A DNA stretch of 8,946 nt from Legionellales bacterium UBA5158 (lineage in GTDB: Bacteria > Pseudomonadota > Gammaproteobacteria > DSM-16500). Shown in pieces: positions 7,720-8,946 of the stretch. The notes beneath the pieces were generated by a model. It was not told where the DNA came from. It saw nothing but the letters and a program-made list of their open reading frames with translations, and did no database searches. Numbering within the stretch: position 1 is the stretch's first letter; each line of letters opens with the position of its first letter. Made by a program: the position numbers and the translations under genes. The stretch is taken from contig DHXK01000283.1 in the NCBI GenBank assembly GCA_002413665.1, positions 1-8,946 of the forward strand, in the 5' to 3' direction.

Positions 7720-7931
7720 GCTTTCCTCCTACTGGAATCAATGACACCCTGCAATGTTTTAGCGGTGCTAGGATAAAGGGATTGTAAAAATTCAGCAAGG
7801 TCATCTTCCTTAAAAACCCATCGTTTACCTGGTTTCGCACCGGGGATTTGCCCTTTATTTGCCTTTACTCGCAAACCTTCAGGTGTCATTTTTAATAAAT
7901 TTGCTGCTTCTTGAAGAGTGAGTGTTTTCAT
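7626..7931 (-). CDS. Excisionase-like HTH DNA-binding protein
   Basis: Small DNA-binding protein of the helix-turn-helix excisionase (MerR/HTH_17-like) type, likely setting the direction of recombination by the integrase. Residues ~1-50 show the signature LTLQEAANLLKMTPEGLRV, then KGQIPGAKPGKRWVFKEDDLAEFL. The ~50-residue tail has no recognised fold. The ATG at 7931 (101 aa) is preferred over an in-frame GTG at 7940 because AGGTG (7942-7938) lies six bases before that ATG and overlaps the GTG. The last 94 bases overlap the integrase in another frame, and the integrase ribosome-binding site lies inside this gene. This tail could be maintained mainly by the overlap. Confidence 0.85.
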   Translation of the reverse strand: MKTLTLQEAANLLKMTPEGLRVKANKGQIPGAKPGKRWVFKEDDLAEFLQSLYPSTAKTLQGVIDSSRRKAWHFTKEITHGGLKSATMEDDYNKALEQQIS

Positions 7932-7948
7932 TTTTATCACCTAAATAG

Positions 7949-7986
7949 CTGGAATGAATATAAAGTTTAGGTATAGTTATGACCAA
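7949..7986. promoter_or_regulatory. Divergent promoter region between the xis-like gene and the DUF2905 gene
   Basis: Leftward: TTGGTC (7986-7981) and TATATT (7962-7957) with an 18-base spacer would serve the xis-int pair. Rightward: TATAGT (7972-7977) with a weak CTGGAA (7949-7954), 17 bases apart, would serve the small membrane protein gene. The two overlap face to face, so use of one could exclude the other. The -35 matches are poor (three of six), so both are candidates only. Confidence 0.35.
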
Positions 7987-8015
7987 ATTAATTGAATCAT
8001 TTTTGGAAAAACTGA

Positions 8016-8216
8016 ATGTCTCGGATGCTAATAACGTTTGGATTGATGCTTGTAATGCTTGGCGTGTTATGGCCTTTACTAAAAAAATTCGGCCTTGGTC
8101 ATTTGCCAGGAGATATGCTTTTTAAACGTAGCGGCTTTACTTTTTATTTTCCGATTACTACCTGCATTATTCTTAGCTTGGTATTTACAGTTATTACATG
8201 GGTATTAAAAAGATAA
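8016..8216 (+). CDS. DUF2905-type small membrane protein
   Basis: 66 residues with two predicted membrane helices (~4-22 and ~47-63) joined by the conserved loop LGHLPGDMLFKRSGFTFYFP, characteristic of the DUF2905 family of short, mostly chromosomal bacterial inner-membrane proteins of unknown function. Length is normal for the family. Start at 8016 is chosen for a GGA core ~8 bases upstream; ATG 8025 would lose three residues. The gene stands alone on the plus strand between the xis-like gene and ardA. Its stop codon lies in the A-run that serves as the U-tract of the ardA terminator. It may be cargo picked up by the element. Confidence 0.85.
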   Translation: MSRMLITFGLMLVMLGVLWPLLKKFGLGHLPGDMLFKRSGFTFYFPITTCIILSLVFTVITWVLKR

Positions 8217-8219
8217 AAA

Positions 8220-8241
8220 AAGCCCGCAGAAACACGGGCTT
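8220..8241 (-). terminator. Intrinsic terminator of ardA
   Basis: On the minus strand the hairpin AGCCCG / CGGGCT (8240-8235 with 8226-8221, loop of 8 bases, extended by one A-T pair) is followed by a run of seven T. It starts seven bases after the ardA stop. On the plus strand the hairpin lacks a following T-run, so it would stop DUF2905 transcripts poorly. Confidence 0.88.
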
Positions 8242-8247
8242 CCATAA

Positions 8248-8766
8248 TCAGAAATAACTAAAAACGTGAACTTTATGATTTATTTCAAGTGAGAAAAAAT
8301 CATTTATAAAAAAGTCTCTCGCCATAGCCTTGTAATCAATATAACTCTGTAAGTATTCCGGAATTTCCCTGCCGTCCACTTCGTGAATCCAGTTATAAGC
8401 AAAATCTTCTTCGCTGTCATGCTCACCGTGATAACACTCATCTAATAATTTCTGCGCATCATCTATGTTACCTCCGCTATGACCTAGCACTGCAGCACCT
8501 AACTCATCATGCTCCGCAATAAATTCAGCTAATTCATGAATAGTTTCTAAGCCGGTATATTCACTTATGCTAACATCACCAAAACCTTCAAAATCGTGAA
8601 TCGCAAATTCCTCGGCATCCGGAACTGGACTTGCTGCTAACATGTGTTTGACTTCTTCATGCAATGAATCCAAATCCTGATTCGCATTTATCCACTCGCC
8701 GTGCAAATGACCGTCGTTATAAGCTGCTAAACACGCAACATAAATTCTAGGCTCTAAATTATTCAT
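8248..8766 (-). CDS. ardA: Antirestriction protein ArdA
   Basis: DNA-mimic protein that blocks type I restriction enzymes and so protects the element on entry to a new host. The 172 residues match the ArdA family along their length: an N-terminal PRIYVACLAAYNDGHLHGEWI domain, the middle HELAEFIAEHDELGAAVL segment, the signature GHSGGNIDDAQKLLDE then CYHGEHDSEEDFA (~95-122), and a C-terminal domain ending in HVFSYF. The chain is strongly acidic (many D/E), as expected of a phosphate-backbone mimic. Start ATG 8766 has GGAG at 8778-8775, eight bases upstream. It is followed by its own terminator. Carried by plasmids, ICEs and transposons, which supports a transferable element. No truncation is seen. 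Confidence 0.95.
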   Translation of the reverse strand: MNNLEPRIYVACLAAYNDGHLHGEWINANQDLDSLHEEVKHMLAASPVPDAEEFAIHDFEGFGDVSISEYTGLETIHELAEFIAEHDELGAAVLGHSGGNIDDAQKLLDECYHGEHDSEEDFAYNWIHEVDGREIPEYLQSYIDYKAMARDFFINDFFSLEINHKVHVFSYF

Positions 8767-8776
8767 CTAAAAAACT

Positions 8777-8796
8777 CCAATTAAATTGGCAGCCAA
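8777..8796. promoter_or_regulatory. Two abutting palindromes at the ardA ribosome-binding site
   Basis: CCAATT-A-AATTGG (8777-8789) and TTGGC-A-GCCAA (8786-8796) are perfect dyads that share bases. The first overlaps the GGAG at 8775-8778. They could be a repressor operator or alternative RNA hairpins that hide the ribosome-binding site. Confidence 0.35.
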
Positions 8797-8919
8797 ATCG
8801 ACTGCTAGTTTAATCGGTCACGACCGCAGCGCGTTTACAAGGGTCGCGCTCTTTGCGACTTGCGCAGCCCTTGTAAAGGTGACCGGGCGTGATACGATAA
8901 AACTTGCAGTCGATATGGC
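8792..8919. promoter_or_regulatory. 128-bp nested inverted repeat upstream of ardA
   Basis: Three arms nest around one centre. Outer: 8792-8811 with 8900-8919, 18 of 20 positions paired, mismatches at 8796/8915 and 8806/8905. Middle: CGGTCAC 8815-8821 with GTGACCG 8879-8885, perfect. Inner: TTTACAAGGG 8834-8843 with CCCTTGTAAA 8868-8877, perfect. The 24-base centre can itself pair (TCGC/GCGA or GCGC/GCGC). Single-stranded DNA would fold into a long imperfect stem. Candidate single-strand promoter or priming site for ardA, or an oriT/replication-type site. Confidence 0.6.
8871..8898 (+). promoter_or_regulatory. Candidate rightward promoter
   Basis: TTGTAA (8871-8876) and TACGAT (8893-8898) are 16 bases apart, and the -10 is preceded by TGA, an extended -10 signature. 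It lies inside the inverted-repeat region and points away from ardA to genes beyond the right edge. Matches are four of six in each box, so it is weak. Confidence 0.3.
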
Positions 8920-8946
8920 CACAGAACTCAAACGGAGCGGGATTTT

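Noticed and set aside
7979..8125. 48-codon plus-strand frame starting ATG ACC AAA with AGG upstream, overlapping the DUF2905 gene
   Set aside because: Reasonable start context, but it is out of frame with the recognised DUF2905 protein for most of its length and its peptide matches nothing. A leader peptide role cannot be excluded.

Overview
The window most resembles a gammaproteobacterial genome of the Legionella type. The pointers are the very A+T-rich left two thirds, a giant leucine-rich-repeat multidomain protein of the eukaryote-like kind that these intracellular bacteria carry, and a tRNA-anchored integrative element. The genus is an inference from style, not from a marker gene.

Left part (1-6114, minus strand). 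One reading frame fills the whole region. I read it codon by codon from an ATG at 6114 to base 1 and found no stop, so the window holds 2038 codons of a gene that continues past the left edge. The N-terminal ~900 residues are leucine-rich repeats, including a block with a ~43-residue period. A Q/P-rich linker and an unrecognised region follow, then a transglutaminase-like domain with a Cys-His-Asp triad (C1202, H1228, D1244). Next come three mutually similar segments that look like AAA+ modules without Walker A. At the very edge is an intact Walker A (residues 2029-2036) that begins a further ATPase module. LRR, transglutaminase-like fold and AAA+ in one chain is the most unusual content here.

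Middle (6115-6693). About 490 bases without a protein gene lead to a complete tRNA-Arg (anticodon UCG) with its own promoter. Fifteen bases separate the tRNA from the stop codon of a tyrosine recombinase on the opposite strand, the usual sign of an element integrated at the 3' end of a tRNA gene.

Right part (6694-8946) is the recombination end of that element, with visibly higher G+C. It holds the integrase, an excisionase-like HTH protein whose gene overlaps the integrase by 94 bases, a small DUF2905-type membrane protein on the plus strand, and the antirestriction protein ArdA on the minus strand with its own terminator. Upstream of ardA is a 128-bp nested inverted repeat that could fold in single-stranded DNA, like the single-strand promoters that drive early leading-region genes in conjugative plasmids. 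ArdA plus this structure suggests a conjugative or mobilizable element extending to the right, while the giant gene lies on the chromosomal side of the tRNA. The far attachment site and any transfer genes are outside the window.
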